Of a DNA stretch of 64,000 bases, positions 1 to 7,948 are shown piece after piece. The DNA lies in contig NZ_AP023418.1 in the NCBI RefSeq assembly GCF_018408575.1, positions 1,020,415-1,084,414 of the forward strand, written 5' to 3'. The position numbers were made by a program, and so were the translations under genes. Each line of letters opens with the position of its first letter. Position 1 is the first letter of the stretch. Source of the DNA: Vescimonas coprocola (GTDB lineage Bacteria > Bacillota > Clostridia > Oscillospirales > Oscillospiraceae). The notes under the pieces were generated by a model, which was not told the origin of the DNA, did no database searches, and was given only the letters and a program-made list of their open reading frames with translations.

Positions 1-2
1 CG

Positions 3-1778
3 GAGGAGATCGTGGCCGGTGACACCGTCATCGTCCGTCAGGGCGGCCGTATCCCCGTGGACGGCGTCATCACCGACGGCCACGCCGCCGTAGACGAGTC
101 CGCCATCACCGGTGAGAGCCTGCCGGTGGAGAAGGTCCCCGGCGACGCCGTCACCTCTGCCACTGTCACCAGCTCCGGTTATCTGGAGCTGCGTGCCACC
201 CGTGTGGGCGGAGACACCACCCTCTCCCAGATCATCCGGCTCATGGAGGAGGCCGCCTCCTCCAAGGCCCCCATCTCCCGGCTGGCAGACCGCATCAGCG
301 GCATCTTCGCGCCGGCGGTCATGGCCATCTCCCTGACGGCGGCCCTGCTGTGGGCCTTCGTGGGGGGCATGGATGTCCGCTTCTGCCTCTCCATCGCCAT
401 CGCCGTGCTGGTGATCTCCTGCCCCTGCGCTCTGGGTCTTGCTACCCCCGTGGCCATCATGGTAGGTACGGGACAGGCCGCCCAGCAGGGCATCCTCATC
501 AAGTCCGCAGAAAGTCTGGAGCTGCTGCACAAGGTGCAGACGGTGGTGCTGGATAAAACCGGCACCGTCACCATGGGCCAGCCCCGTGTCACGGATACCC
601 TCTGCGCCCCCGGCGTCACGGAGGAGGAGCTGCTCTGCGTGGCCGCCTCGGCGGAGAAGCCCTCGGAGCACCCGCTGGCCCACGCCATCGTGGAGGAGTC
701 TCAAGCCCGCCACATCCCCCTCTGCCCCGTGTCCGGCTTCCGCTCCGTCCCCGGCGGCGGGATCCAGGCCACCCTCTCCGGCGAAGCGGTGCTGGCCGGC
801 AATGCCGGTTATCTGGCGCAGAACGGTGTCTCGCTGGCGGCCATGGAGGCCGACGCTCACCGGCTGGCCGAGGACGGCAAAACGCCCCTGTTCTTCGCCG
901 AGAGCGGCCATCTGCTGGGCTGTATAGCCGTGGCGGACGTGGTGAAGCCCGACAGTGCCAAGGCCATTGCAGCCCTGCGGCGCATGGGCCGCCGAGTGGT
1001 GCTGCTCACCGGCGACAACCAGCGCACCGCCAACGCCATCGCCCGTCAGATCGGCGTAGATCAGGTCATCGCACAGGTGCTGCCGCAGGATAAGGCCAAG
1101 TGCGTGGCCCAGCTCCAGCAGCAAGGTCAGCGGGTGGCCATGGTGGGCGACGGCGTCAACGATGCCCCGGCGCTGGCGCAGGCCGATGTGGGCCTTGCCA
1201 TCGGCGCCGGTACGGACATCGCCATCGAGTCGGCGGATGTGGTGCTGATGAAGAGCAGTCTGCTGGACATCCCCGCCGCCATGGACCTCTCCCGTGCCGT
1301 GCTGCGGAACATTAAGCAGAACCTGTTCTGGGCCTTCTTCTATAACTCCATCGGCATCCCTGTGGCCGCCGGTGTCCTGTATCCGGCCCTGCACCTGACC
1401 CTGAATCCCATGCTGGCCGCCGCCGCCATGAGCCTCAGCTCCGTGTGCGTGGTGTCCAATGCCCTGCGTCTGCGGGGCTGGAAGCCCCCGGCCTTTCCCG
1501 ATCAGCCTGCACCCACCGCTCCCCTGCCGGAGAGCGCCGTGTTCCAGTCTCAAGGAAAGGAGGAGAATACCGTGAACAAGACCATCCATATTGACGGCAT
1601 GATGTGCACCCACTGCACCGGCCGTGTGGAAAAGGCCCTCAATGACCTGCCCGGCGTAGAGGCCACCGTGGATCTGGACTCCAAGTCCGCCGCCGTCACC
1701 TGCACCCCCGACGTGTCCGATGACACCCTGCGTCAGGCCGTGGAGGACGCCGGCTACCACGTTACCGGCATCCGGTAA
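3..1778 (+). CDS. copA: Copper-exporting P1B-type ATPase, 3' part, with C-terminal HMA domain
   Basis: The frame is open at the left edge, so the N-terminus and first membrane helices lie outside the window. It would pump Cu(I) out of the cytoplasm at the expense of ATP. Visible in order are the actuator domain (start of the window, with TGES near 111-120), the CPC metal site in the sixth helix (bases 420-428), the phosphorylation site DKTGT (from 552), the SEHP nucleotide-binding motif, GDGVNDAP in the hinge, and two last helices carrying YN and MxxSS residues typical of Cu(I) pumps. The final 68 residues form a heavy-metal-associated domain with MMCTHC. HMA domains in this family are usually N-terminal, so a C-terminal one is less common. 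An internal ribosome binding site precedes that domain (see the next entry). Confidence 0.93.
   Translation, partial: EEIVAGDTVIVRQGGRIPVDGVITDGHAAVDESAITGESLPVEKVPGDAVTSATVTSSGYLELRATRVGGDTTLSQIIRLMEEAASSKAPISRLADRISGIFAPAVMAISLTAALLWAFVGGMDVRFCLSIAIAVLVISCPCALGLATPVAIMVGTGQAAQQGILIKSAESLELLHKVQTVVLDKTGTVTMGQPRVTDTLCAPGVTEEELLCVAASAEKPSEHPLAHAIVEESQARHIPLCPVSGFRSVPGGGIQATLSGEAVLAGNAGYLAQNGVSLAAMEADAHRLAEDGKTPLFFAESGHLLGCIAVADVVKPDSAKAIAALRRMGRRVVLLTGDNQRTANAIARQIGVDQVIAQVLPQDKAKCVAQLQQQGQRVAMVGDGVNDAPALAQADVGLAIGAGTDIAIESADVVLMKSSLLDIPAAMDLSRAVLRNIKQNLFWAFFYNSIGIPVAAGVLYPALHLTLNPMLAAAAMSLSSVCVVSNALRLRGWKPPAFPDQPAPTAPLPESAVFQSQGKEENTVNKTIHIDGMMCTHCTGRVEKALNDLPGVEATVDLDSKSAAVTCTPDVSDDTLRQAVEDAGYHVTGIR
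1572..1778 (+). CDS. Possible independently translated CopZ-like copper chaperone nested in copA
   Basis: Inside the ATPase frame, AAAGGAGGAG (1556-1565) stands 6-8 bases before an in-frame GTG at 1572. Starting there gives a 68-residue protein beginning [15 protein letters not shown], about the length of free-standing CopZ chaperones, and covering exactly the HMA domain. What is seen is a strong Shine-Dalgarno site with good spacing in the middle of a gene. The inference is that the domain is made both fused to the pump and as a separate Cu(I) shuttle. An alternative is a former separate copZ gene fused to copA by loss of a stop codon, leaving its old ribosome site as a fossil. Confidence 0.5.
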   Translation: MNKTIHIDGMMCTHCTGRVEKALNDLPGVEATVDLDSKSAAVTCTPDVSDDTLRQAVEDAGYHVTGIR

Positions 1779-1843
1779 TTGCCGCCTCCCACCACGGGGC
1801 TTTCCTCCCGGGAGGACGCCCCATCCCATGGCATTTTCCCAAG

Positions 1844-1891
1844 AAAAAGAGCATCCTGTGAGGGCTATTTCCTTCACAGGATGCTCTTTTT
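1844..1891. terminator. Bidirectional intrinsic terminator between copA and the convergent lipoprotein gene
   Basis: An 18-bp perfect stem (1844-1861 with 1874-1891) contains GAGCATCCTGTGA and its complement, with A-runs and T-runs at both ends. It can stop copA on the plus strand and the binding-protein gene on the minus strand. Confidence 0.9.
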
Positions 1892-1898
1892 AATTCTG

Positions 1899-3524
1899 TT
1901 ATCCGTTGTTCTGCTGAACCACATAGGAGAAGTAGTACCCGCCGATACCATCCGTCAGCAGTCCCGTGTAGGCGCTGCTGAGCCGGCTGCTCTGGCCGGT
2001 AAAATACAAGGGGCATACATACCCCGTCTCCAGCAGCAGACGCTCGGCATCCTCCAAATAGGCGTCCCGTACCTCTACCTCGCCGCAGTCCGCTGCCACA
2101 CCCATCAGCATATCGTAGGCGTGGGAGTAGAAGAACTCCCCCTCCTTGCTGCCGCTGGCCCACTGCCGCAGCAGGCCCATGGCGTCGTTGCGGTCGCTTT
2201 TCAGCGTCACCATGGCGATGGTAAACTCGCCGCTGGCCACATCCCGCTGTACCTCCTCGCCGGTAACGCCCTTCAGCGTCACCACAAGGCCCAGCTGATC
2301 CCGCCACGTATCCCGCAGCAGCTGGGCGAGCTTGGCGTTGATGTCGTTCTCCTCGTACAGCAGCGTCACCTGCCCCAATCCCGCCAGACTGCTGGGGTCC
2401 GTCAGACCGGCCTGCTGCATCAGCTCCGCCGCCTTCTCACGGGCAGCCGTCAGCGCCTCTGGGTCGTTGTTAATGAGGTCGCCGCTCTCCGTGCGGAAGT
2501 CTCCGCCCATGGTGTTCCGTATCCCTCCGGGAATCAGTCCGGTCGCCAGAGTCACCAGACGGCTCTCTGTCAGCGCCGCCAAGGCGTTCCGGTCGATGAC
2601 CAGCGACATGGCCTGCCGCAGCTCCTCGCTGGCCAGGCTCTGTGCCATCTGGTTCACCAGCAGCGTCATCACCTGAGGATAGCTGTCCGGTGTCCATGTC
2701 TCCGGCTCATCCGCCAGCTCCTCTTGGGACAGTCCCAGTACGAAATCCACCTCGTTCTTTTTCAGCAGTTCCGTCCTCATCGCCGCATCCGTCTCGAACC
2801 GGAACACCAGCGTGCTCATTTGCAGCCGTCGTCGGTCGTAGTAGCTCTCCGGTACCGTGGCGGTCAGCAGACCGTTCTTCCATTCGCTGATGCGGTAGGC
2901 CCCGTTGGTACACAGGGCCGTGGGATCCGCCTGCCAGTTCTTCGGCTGATCGCTGCGTACCGGCATGGTGGCCGCTGCCGTACACACGGCGCTTAAAAAG
3001 TAGGCGCACCGATTGCTGAGGGTCACCACAAAGGTGTTCTCTTCCGGGGCCGACACCTGCAGCTTGCTGACATCGCCGCTGCTGCGAACCTGCCGATACC
3101 CCGCCACCATCTCCAGCAGCGCCGCATTAGGGGAGGCCGTGGCCGGGTCCGCCAGCCGCTGCCAGGCGTAGACAAAATCCGCCGCCGTCACTTTCTGCCC
3201 GTCGGACCACTTCATGTCCCGCAGGGTAAAGGTATAGGTCTGGGTTCCGTCGTTGTTGTCGGTGCAGGTATATTTCCGGGCAGCCCCGGCCTCCACCCGG
3301 CTGCCGCCCTGCCCGTCAGAGGACAGCTTCATGAGATTCTCATACAGATGGCTCACCACGATGCGCTCGGAGTCTGTGGTGACCATAGCCGGGTCCAGCG
3401 TCCCCGGCAGCTCCGGCAGGCATACCCGCAGCGTCTGCGGCTCCCGCCGGGTGCCGCAGCCCGCCAGCGCCGCCGCCATCACCAGCGTCAGCAGCAGGCA
3501 AACGCCCCGTTTCCAAATATTCAT
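1899..3524 (-). CDS. Oligopeptide-type ABC transporter solute-binding lipoprotein (family 5)
   Basis: A 541-residue protein with a signal peptide ending in the lipobox LAGC (residues 19-22), so it should be anchored on the outer face of the membrane. The mature part has the family 5 (OppA/DppA) layout: LPGTLDPAMVTTDSERIVVSHLYENL near the N-terminus, then the conserved stretch around WSDGQKVTAADFVYAWQRL. It would capture peptides or similar small solutes for an ABC importer. No permease or ATPase genes lie beside it, so its partner is elsewhere. It begins 11 bases downstream of the DEAD-box helicase, in the same direction, and probably shares its transcript. The ligand cannot be told from sequence. 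Confidence 0.88.
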   Translation of the reverse strand: MNIWKRGVCLLLTLVMAAALAGCGTRREPQTLRVCLPELPGTLDPAMVTTDSERIVVSHLYENLMKLSSDGQGGSRVEAGAARKYTCTDNNDGTQTYTFTLRDMKWSDGQKVTAADFVYAWQRLADPATASPNAALLEMVAGYRQVRSSGDVSKLQVSAPEENTFVVTLSNRCAYFLSAVCTAAATMPVRSDQPKNWQADPTALCTNGAYRISEWKNGLLTATVPESYYDRRRLQMSTLVFRFETDAAMRTELLKKNEVDFVLGLSQEELADEPETWTPDSYPQVMTLLVNQMAQSLASEELRQAMSLVIDRNALAALTESRLVTLATGLIPGGIRNTMGGDFRTESGDLINNDPEALTAAREKAAELMQQAGLTDPSSLAGLGQVTLLYEENDINAKLAQLLRDTWRDQLGLVVTLKGVTGEEVQRDVASGEFTIAMVTLKSDRNDAMGLLRQWASGSKEGEFFYSHAYDMLMGVAADCGEVEVRDAYLEDAERLLLETGYVCPLYFTGQSSRLSSAYTGLLTDGIGGYYFSYVVQQNNG

Positions 3525-3535
3525 AGCCCCACCTC

Positions 3536-4696
3536 TTACTTCTCCAGCGGAACCACCGTGCCGTCCTCCTCCAGCTTGGCGGAGACGATCTGGCTGCGGG
3601 TGTTGCGGGCGATATCGTCCAGCCGCATCCGGCTGGGGAAATCCGACAGCAGCGTGTAGGCCACACCGTGGCGCTTGGCCCGCCCCGTCCGGCCGATGCG
3701 GTGTACGTAGTACTCATTCTCCTCCGGCACGTCGAAGTTGAAGACGGCGTCCACATCGTCCACGTCGATGCCCCGGCTGGCCACGTCCGTGGCCACGAAC
3801 ACATGGAGCTTGCCCTCCCGGAACTGGGCCATGACCTCCTCCCGCTTCTTCTGGGGGATATCTCCGTGGATGCACTGGGCGTCCAGCCCACGCATCTGCA
3901 AAAACTTCGTCAGCCGCTCCGTGGAGCCCTTGGTGTTGCAGAAGCAGATGACCCGCTCCAGCCCCTGCTTCTTGATGATGGCGGCAATGGCGTCCACCTT
4001 GGCGTCGGAGTCCACATCGAGGCGGTACTGCAAGATATCGGGCTTATTCTCCTGCGTGGCCTGCACCGTGATCTCCTCCGGATCCCGCTGATAGATCCAC
4101 GAGATATCCATCACCTCACGGGAGATGGTGGCGGAGAACATCCCCAGATTCTTCCGGTTGGGGATCTTGTCCAATATCCGCCGCACATCGTGGATAAAGC
4201 CCATATCCAGCATCCGGTCCGCCTCATCCAGCACCACGGTGGACACCTCGTTCAGCACCACCGTCCGCCGCTTCATGTGGTCGGAGAGCCGCCCCGGCGT
4301 GGCCACCACGATCTGGGGCCGCCGCTTCAGGGCGTTGATCTGCTTACCGATAGGCTGGCCGCCGTACAGGCACACCAGCCGCACCCCCTCGTGGCACACC
4401 GCCACCTCCCGCATCTCCTCGGTGATCTGCATGGCCAGCTCACGGGTGGGGGCCAGGATCACCGCCTGCACCGCCTCGCTCTCCGGGTCGATGCGCTCGA
4501 TGATGGGGATGCCGAAGGCCATGGTCTTACCGGTGCCGGTAGGGGCCTTGGCGATCACGTCCTTCCCCGCCAGCATGGGGGGGATGCACCCGGCCTGTAC
4601 GGGGGTGCTCACTTCATATCCTTTGTTGTGTATGGCACGCATGGTCGCCTCCGACAGCCCAAAGCTCTCGAAGGGTGCGCCCTGTGTAATGTCCAT
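3536..4696 (-). CDS. DEAD-box ATP-dependent RNA helicase
   Basis: A 386-residue protein that unwinds RNA duplexes using ATP. The motifs appear in order: Q-motif region FESFGLSEATMRAI, Walker A APTGTGKT, PTRELAMQ, TPGRLSDH, DEAD, SAT, ATDVASRGID and HRIGRTGR. It ends soon after the second RecA-like domain, so it lacks the long basic or RNA-binding tail seen in DeaD/CsdA or DbpA, and a specific ortholog cannot be named. The start ATG at 4696 lies about 40 bases downstream of an extended -10 promoter. The lipoprotein gene follows after 11 bases. Confidence 0.92.
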   Translation of the reverse strand: MDITQGAPFESFGLSEATMRAIHNKGYEVSTPVQAGCIPPMLAGKDVIAKAPTGTGKTMAFGIPIIERIDPESEAVQAVILAPTRELAMQITEEMREVAVCHEGVRLVCLYGGQPIGKQINALKRRPQIVVATPGRLSDHMKRRTVVLNEVSTVVLDEADRMLDMGFIHDVRRILDKIPNRKNLGMFSATISREVMDISWIYQRDPEEITVQATQENKPDILQYRLDVDSDAKVDAIAAIIKKQGLERVICFCNTKGSTERLTKFLQMRGLDAQCIHGDIPQKKREEVMAQFREGKLHVFVATDVASRGIDVDDVDAVFNFDVPEENEYYVHRIGRTGRAKRHGVAYTLLSDFPSRMRLDDIARNTRSQIVSAKLEEDGTVVPLEK

Positions 4697-4735
4697 AGTG
4701 TTGTCCTCGTTTTCGTATATTTTCAGCCATAATAG

Positions 4736-4744
4736 ATTATACCA
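4736..4744 (-). promoter_or_regulatory. Probable extended -10 promoter for the helicase gene
   Basis: The minus strand reads TGGTATAAT here, a TGn-extended -10 element about 40 bases upstream of the helicase ATG. A TTGACA is also present (4749-4754), but only 7 bases away, so it cannot be the partner -35. Confidence 0.4.
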
Positions 4745-4800
4745 CCGCTGTCAATAGAGCGGCGCACCCTCCCGCCGGAGAATACGCCGCTCATCATCTC

Positions 4801-5364
4801 TTACTCCGCTCGTTGGCGCTGCACCTGCTCCACCGTGTGCCGGTACTGCTCCGCCGCCGTCTCGGCGCTCACCCTTTCCGGAGAGCCCATCAGCCGGAAG
4901 CTCCCGTCCTCCAGCCTTACGCCGTAGGAGATGCCGCCGAAAAAGTACAGCCGCTCCTCCGAGACCGTCCCTCCGCCCTCCTCGGCCAGTCCCTCATAGG
5001 CCGGGATACCGTCGAAGGAGTAAGCGCCGGTGCAAAGCTCCCCGCCCAGCGCATCCACTTGAAGATACCCTGTCTCCATGCCGCCGGTGGTCAGCCTGCA
5101 CACATATCCGTTGCACCGGTCGTCGGGGCCGTAAAGGGGCCTGCCTTGGAGGATCGCCGTGGTATCGTCCCATGTGCAGTCCGGCCCGCCCTCCCCGGCG
5201 ATGCGGCGGATTTCACCCTCTGCGAAGGTCATGGCCTGCTTTTCCGTCACGGATACCTCCGTCTTCTCCGGTTCTCTGCCGCCCCGACCTATCCAGAGCA
5301 GCACCAGCACAAGCCCTGCCAGCAAGGATACCGCAAGCACCGCTATGTTCCTTCCCGCTTTCAT
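4801..5364 (-). CDS. Membrane-anchored protein of unknown function
   Basis: A 187-residue protein. I chose the ATG at 5364 rather than one 75 bases upstream because AAAGGAGG stands 7 bases before it. The N-terminus has a single hydrophobic segment (about residues 6-25) preceded by basic residues, which fits a signal anchor. The rest would lie outside the cell. The extracellular part is acidic with short beta-type stretches such as GYLQVDALGGELC and YGVRLEDGSFRLMG, reminiscent of PepSY-like small domains, but I do not recognise a family with confidence. It precedes the helicase in the same direction with about 100 bases between them. Confidence 0.7.
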   Translation of the reverse strand: MKAGRNIAVLAVSLLAGLVLVLLWIGRGGREPEKTEVSVTEKQAMTFAEGEIRRIAGEGGPDCTWDDTTAILQGRPLYGPDDRCNGYVCRLTTGGMETGYLQVDALGGELCTGAYSFDGIPAYEGLAEEGGGTVSEERLYFFGGISYGVRLEDGSFRLMGSPERVSAETAAEQYRHTVEQVQRQRAE

Positions 5365-5487
5365 GATAGAGCCTCCTTTATCGCCCATCCAACCACTGTC
5401 TTTCTCCTTACTTTTACCATACCTCCACGGCAAAGTCAATAGATTCGTCCCTCATTTTTGTGCAAAGTGCATATTTTTCGTTTCGCC

Positions 5488-5715
5488 ACTGGCCCGGCCG
5501 ACCGTGTCCCGTGCCGCCGCCTACATCCCCCAGCGGCAGGAGGACGGCCTGCAATTCTATGCCGGTGCCGCCTATGCCACCTACCGGCAGAACGGAACCC
5601 TCTGGGTGACAAACCTCCGCACGGGAGATACCCACGACACCGGCGTCTCCGCCGATGCCCCATACCACATCTGCACCGGCGGAACCGCCCTCCTGCGGAG
5701 GCTCTCTCTGTCATG
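5488..5715 (+). pseudogene. Remnant of a coding sequence, possibly RCC1-like repeat protein
   Basis: This stretch has no complete gene, but one plus-strand frame shows the strong third-position G/C codon bias of real genes here and reads plausibly (YIPQRQEDGLQFYAG, then YRQNGTLWVTNLRTGD, then APYHICTGGTALL). The pattern of a short hydrophobic stretch followed by NGTLWV resembles one blade of an RCC1-type propeller. There is no ribosome binding site and no proper start, and the pattern fades at about 5715, just before the end of thrH on the other strand. I read it as the leftover of a deleted gene. Family assignment is tentative. Confidence 0.35.
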
Positions 5716-5725
5716 CGTTTCCCCT

Positions 5726-6325
5726 TTACAGCGCCTGTTCAATGGCCGCCAGCAGGTCGTCATACTCCTCGAAGGCCGGATACTGGGGATAGTCCGCCCT
5801 GATCTGCTCCGTGGTGCGGAACAGGAAGCCCGCCTTGCTGGCCCGGATCATCTCCAGATCGTTGTAGCTGTCGCCGGAGGCGATGGTATCGTAGCCCATG
5901 GACTGGAAGGCCCGGACGGTGGTGAGCTTGGAGTGACTGCACCGCATCCGGAAGCCGGAGATCATGCCGTCCTCCCCTACCTCCAGCGTGTTGCACAGCA
6001 GGGTGGGCCAGTTGAGCTTCTCCATCAGCGGCAGGCCGAACTGCTCGAAGGTGTCGCTGAGGATCACCACCTGCGCTTTAGTCCGCAGCCGGTCCAGAAA
6101 CTCTCTGGCTCCCGGCAGCGGGTCAATGCGGCGGATGGTGTTCTGAATGTCCGTCAGCCCCAGTCCATGCTGGCGCAGAATGTCAATGCGCCAGCGCATC
6201 AGCTTGTCATAGTCCGGCTCGTCACGGGTGGTGCGCCGCAGCTCCGGGATACCGCTCTCCTCTGCGAAGGCGATCCAGATCTCCGGCACCAGCACCCCCT
6301 CCATATCCAAACAAACGATGTTCAT
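5726..6325 (-). CDS. thrH: Phosphoserine phosphatase / homoserine phosphotransferase (ThrH type)
   Basis: A 199-residue HAD-family enzyme. The nucleophile motif DMEGVLVPEIW replaces the more usual DxDGT and is characteristic of ThrH, which can dephosphorylate phosphoserine and transfer the phosphate to homoserine. Further HAD motifs are ILSDTFEQF (motif II), a lysine in the SKLTTVRAF stretch, and GDSYNDLEM (motif III/IV). It starts 12 bases after threonine synthase in the same direction. Its job is probably to make O-phosphohomoserine, the substrate of the neighbouring ThrC. No GHMP-type homoserine kinase is present in the window. The assignment follows characterised Pseudomonas ThrH, while in vivo use for threonine synthesis is inferred. 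Confidence 0.88.
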   Translation of the reverse strand: MNIVCLDMEGVLVPEIWIAFAEESGIPELRRTTRDEPDYDKLMRWRIDILRQHGLGLTDIQNTIRRIDPLPGAREFLDRLRTKAQVVILSDTFEQFGLPLMEKLNWPTLLCNTLEVGEDGMISGFRMRCSHSKLTTVRAFQSMGYDTIASGDSYNDLEMIRASKAGFLFRTTEQIRADYPQYPAFEEYDDLLAAIEQAL

Positions 6326-6337
6326 AGTCCGCTCCTT

Positions 6338-7795
6338 TCAGCTCCTCATGACCTCTGCCAGCACATAGTCCAGCATCTGCTCCTTGTCGATGACGTCCCG
6401 ATGGCGCACCGTCCGGCCCTGCAAACCGGCGAGATTCCTCGGCACCTCTGTGCCGGTGAGCCGGTGCAGCCGCTCCATCATGGCGAACTCGTCGCCGTCG
6501 CAGCCGCCCTCCAGCGCCCCCAGCACCGCCGCCGGGAACTTGTAGGGTGATGCCGTGGAGAGCACCACCACCGGAGCCCCGTCCTCCAGCCGCACCTGCT
6601 CTGCCGCCGACCACGCCACCGCCGTGTGGGGGTCGCAGAGATAGTGCTGCTCCTGCCACAGCCGACGGATGACCTCTGCCGCCCCGGCATCGTCGCAGCA
6701 GGCACAGTCGAACTCCGCCTGCAAGCGTTCCAACAGCCGGGGCGACACCTGATAGTGTCCCTCCCGGTTCAGCTGCTCCATCAGCCCCGCCACATAGCCG
6801 CAGTCCCCCTCCGACAGCAGGTACAGCAGCCGCTCCAGATTGCTGGACACCAGAATGTCCATGGAGGGCGACGTGGTCTTATAGAAGGGCCGCCGCCGGT
6901 CGTATACACCGGTGGAGATGAACTCCGTCAGTACATCGTTGGCGTTGCTGGCGCACACCAGCCGCCCCACCGGCAGACCCATGCGCTTGGCGAAATACCC
7001 TGCCAGAATATCTCCGAAGTTGCCGGTAGGCACCACAAAGTGGACCTTCTCCCCCACCCGGATGCGCCCCGTCTGCACCAGATCGGCATAGGCCCGGAAG
7101 TAGTACACCACCTGTGGGGCCAGCCGCCCGATGTTGATGGAGTTGGCGGAGGATAGCACCGCACCGTGAAGTTCTTTCCCTTTACAGGCTGCAAAGACAT
7201 TCTTCACGCCGGTTTGCGCATCATCGAAGTTCCCCCGGATGGCGCACACCCGGACGTTGCCGCCCTCCTGCGTCACCATCTGGGCCTCCTGCACCGGCGA
7301 CACGCCCCCGGCGGGATAGAACACCATGATCCGGGTGCCGGGTACGTCGTGAAAGCCCTCCAGCGCCGCCTTACCGGTGTCGCCGGAGGTGGCGGTAAGG
7401 ATTACCACATCCCCGGCCCCCTCCTGCTTGGCGGCGGCGCTCACCAGCCGGGGCAGCACCGACAGGGCCACGTCCTTGAAGGCGCTGGTGGGCCCGTGGT
7501 ACAGCTCCAGCACATACCGCTCCCCCACCGGCACCAGCGGCGTCAGGTCATCGCTGGCGAATTTTCCGGCATAGCTGGCCCGCACCAGTCCGTTCATATC
7601 CTGAAAGTCCGGCAGCAGTACACCCAGAATGTCCGCCGCCATGGACATGGTATCCTTCTGCAAGGTCCCCTGCCAGTCAAAATCCAGCTTCCCCGGATCG
7701 CAGACATACAGTCCTCCGTCCGGTGCGATGCCCTCTAAAACGGCTCTGGCCGGGGCCGCCGTCAGTTTTTCATCCCTCGTGCTGTGGTAGATCAT
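6338..7795 (-). CDS. thrC: Threonine synthase
   Basis: A 485-residue pyridoxal-phosphate enzyme converting O-phosphohomoserine to threonine. The start MIYHSTRDEK at 7795 is preferred over a longer frame because it matches the family N-terminus and follows AAAGGAGC. The PLP lysine lies in GPTSAFKDVAL, and the SGDTGKAALEGF phosphate-binding loop and the VPTGNFGDILAGY stretch are intact. Length is normal for the long ThrC class. It is the first gene after a good minus-strand promoter (7836-7864), and thrH follows by 12 bases, so the two form an operon divergent from aspartokinase. Confidence 0.95.
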   Translation of the reverse strand: MIYHSTRDEKLTAAPARAVLEGIAPDGGLYVCDPGKLDFDWQGTLQKDTMSMAADILGVLLPDFQDMNGLVRASYAGKFASDDLTPLVPVGERYVLELYHGPTSAFKDVALSVLPRLVSAAAKQEGAGDVVILTATSGDTGKAALEGFHDVPGTRIMVFYPAGGVSPVQEAQMVTQEGGNVRVCAIRGNFDDAQTGVKNVFAACKGKELHGAVLSSANSINIGRLAPQVVYYFRAYADLVQTGRIRVGEKVHFVVPTGNFGDILAGYFAKRMGLPVGRLVCASNANDVLTEFISTGVYDRRRPFYKTTSPSMDILVSSNLERLLYLLSEGDCGYVAGLMEQLNREGHYQVSPRLLERLQAEFDCACCDDAGAAEVIRRLWQEQHYLCDPHTAVAWSAAEQVRLEDGAPVVVLSTASPYKFPAAVLGALEGGCDGDEFAMMERLHRLTGTEVPRNLAGLQGRTVRHRDVIDKEQMLDYVLAEVMRS

Positions 7796-7816
7796 AAAAA
7801 ACGCTCCTTTTGCCAC

Positions 7817-7845
7817 TTGCTTTTTCTGAAACAGTATGATACACT
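7817..7845 (+). promoter_or_regulatory. Possible overlapping promoter for lysC-asd
   Basis: The plus strand has TTGCTT (7817-7822), 17 bases, then TACACT (7840-7845). It occupies nearly the same DNA as the thrC promoter. Both -35 boxes lie in the arms of an inverted repeat with CACTTGCTTTTT and its complement (about 7815-7867). Confidence 0.45.
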
Positions 7846-7864
7846 GTCTCCAAGAAAAAAGCAA
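7836..7864 (-). promoter_or_regulatory. Promoter for thrC-thrH
   Basis: On the minus strand TTGCTT (7859-7864) and TATCAT (7836-7841) are separated by 17 bases, placing transcription start about 35 bases before the thrC ATG. The element overlaps a plus-strand promoter-like pair. Confidence 0.6.
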
Positions 7865-7948
7865 GTGTTTTTATTCCGAGGACATAAATACTCTCTGTCC
7901 GCTGCGGAACAAACGGCACTGTATCCATGAAAGAAAGGCGATCCTCCT

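Noticed and set aside
4749-4754. TTGACA as -35 box for the helicase gene
   Set aside because: It is only 7 bases from the TATAAT and 14 from the next -10-like box, so spacing is wrong. The TGn extension makes an extended -10 promoter more likely.
5436-5714. Arginine-rich minus-strand frame before thrH's end
   Set aside because: Shadow of the plus-strand remnant; no ribosome site and extreme composition.
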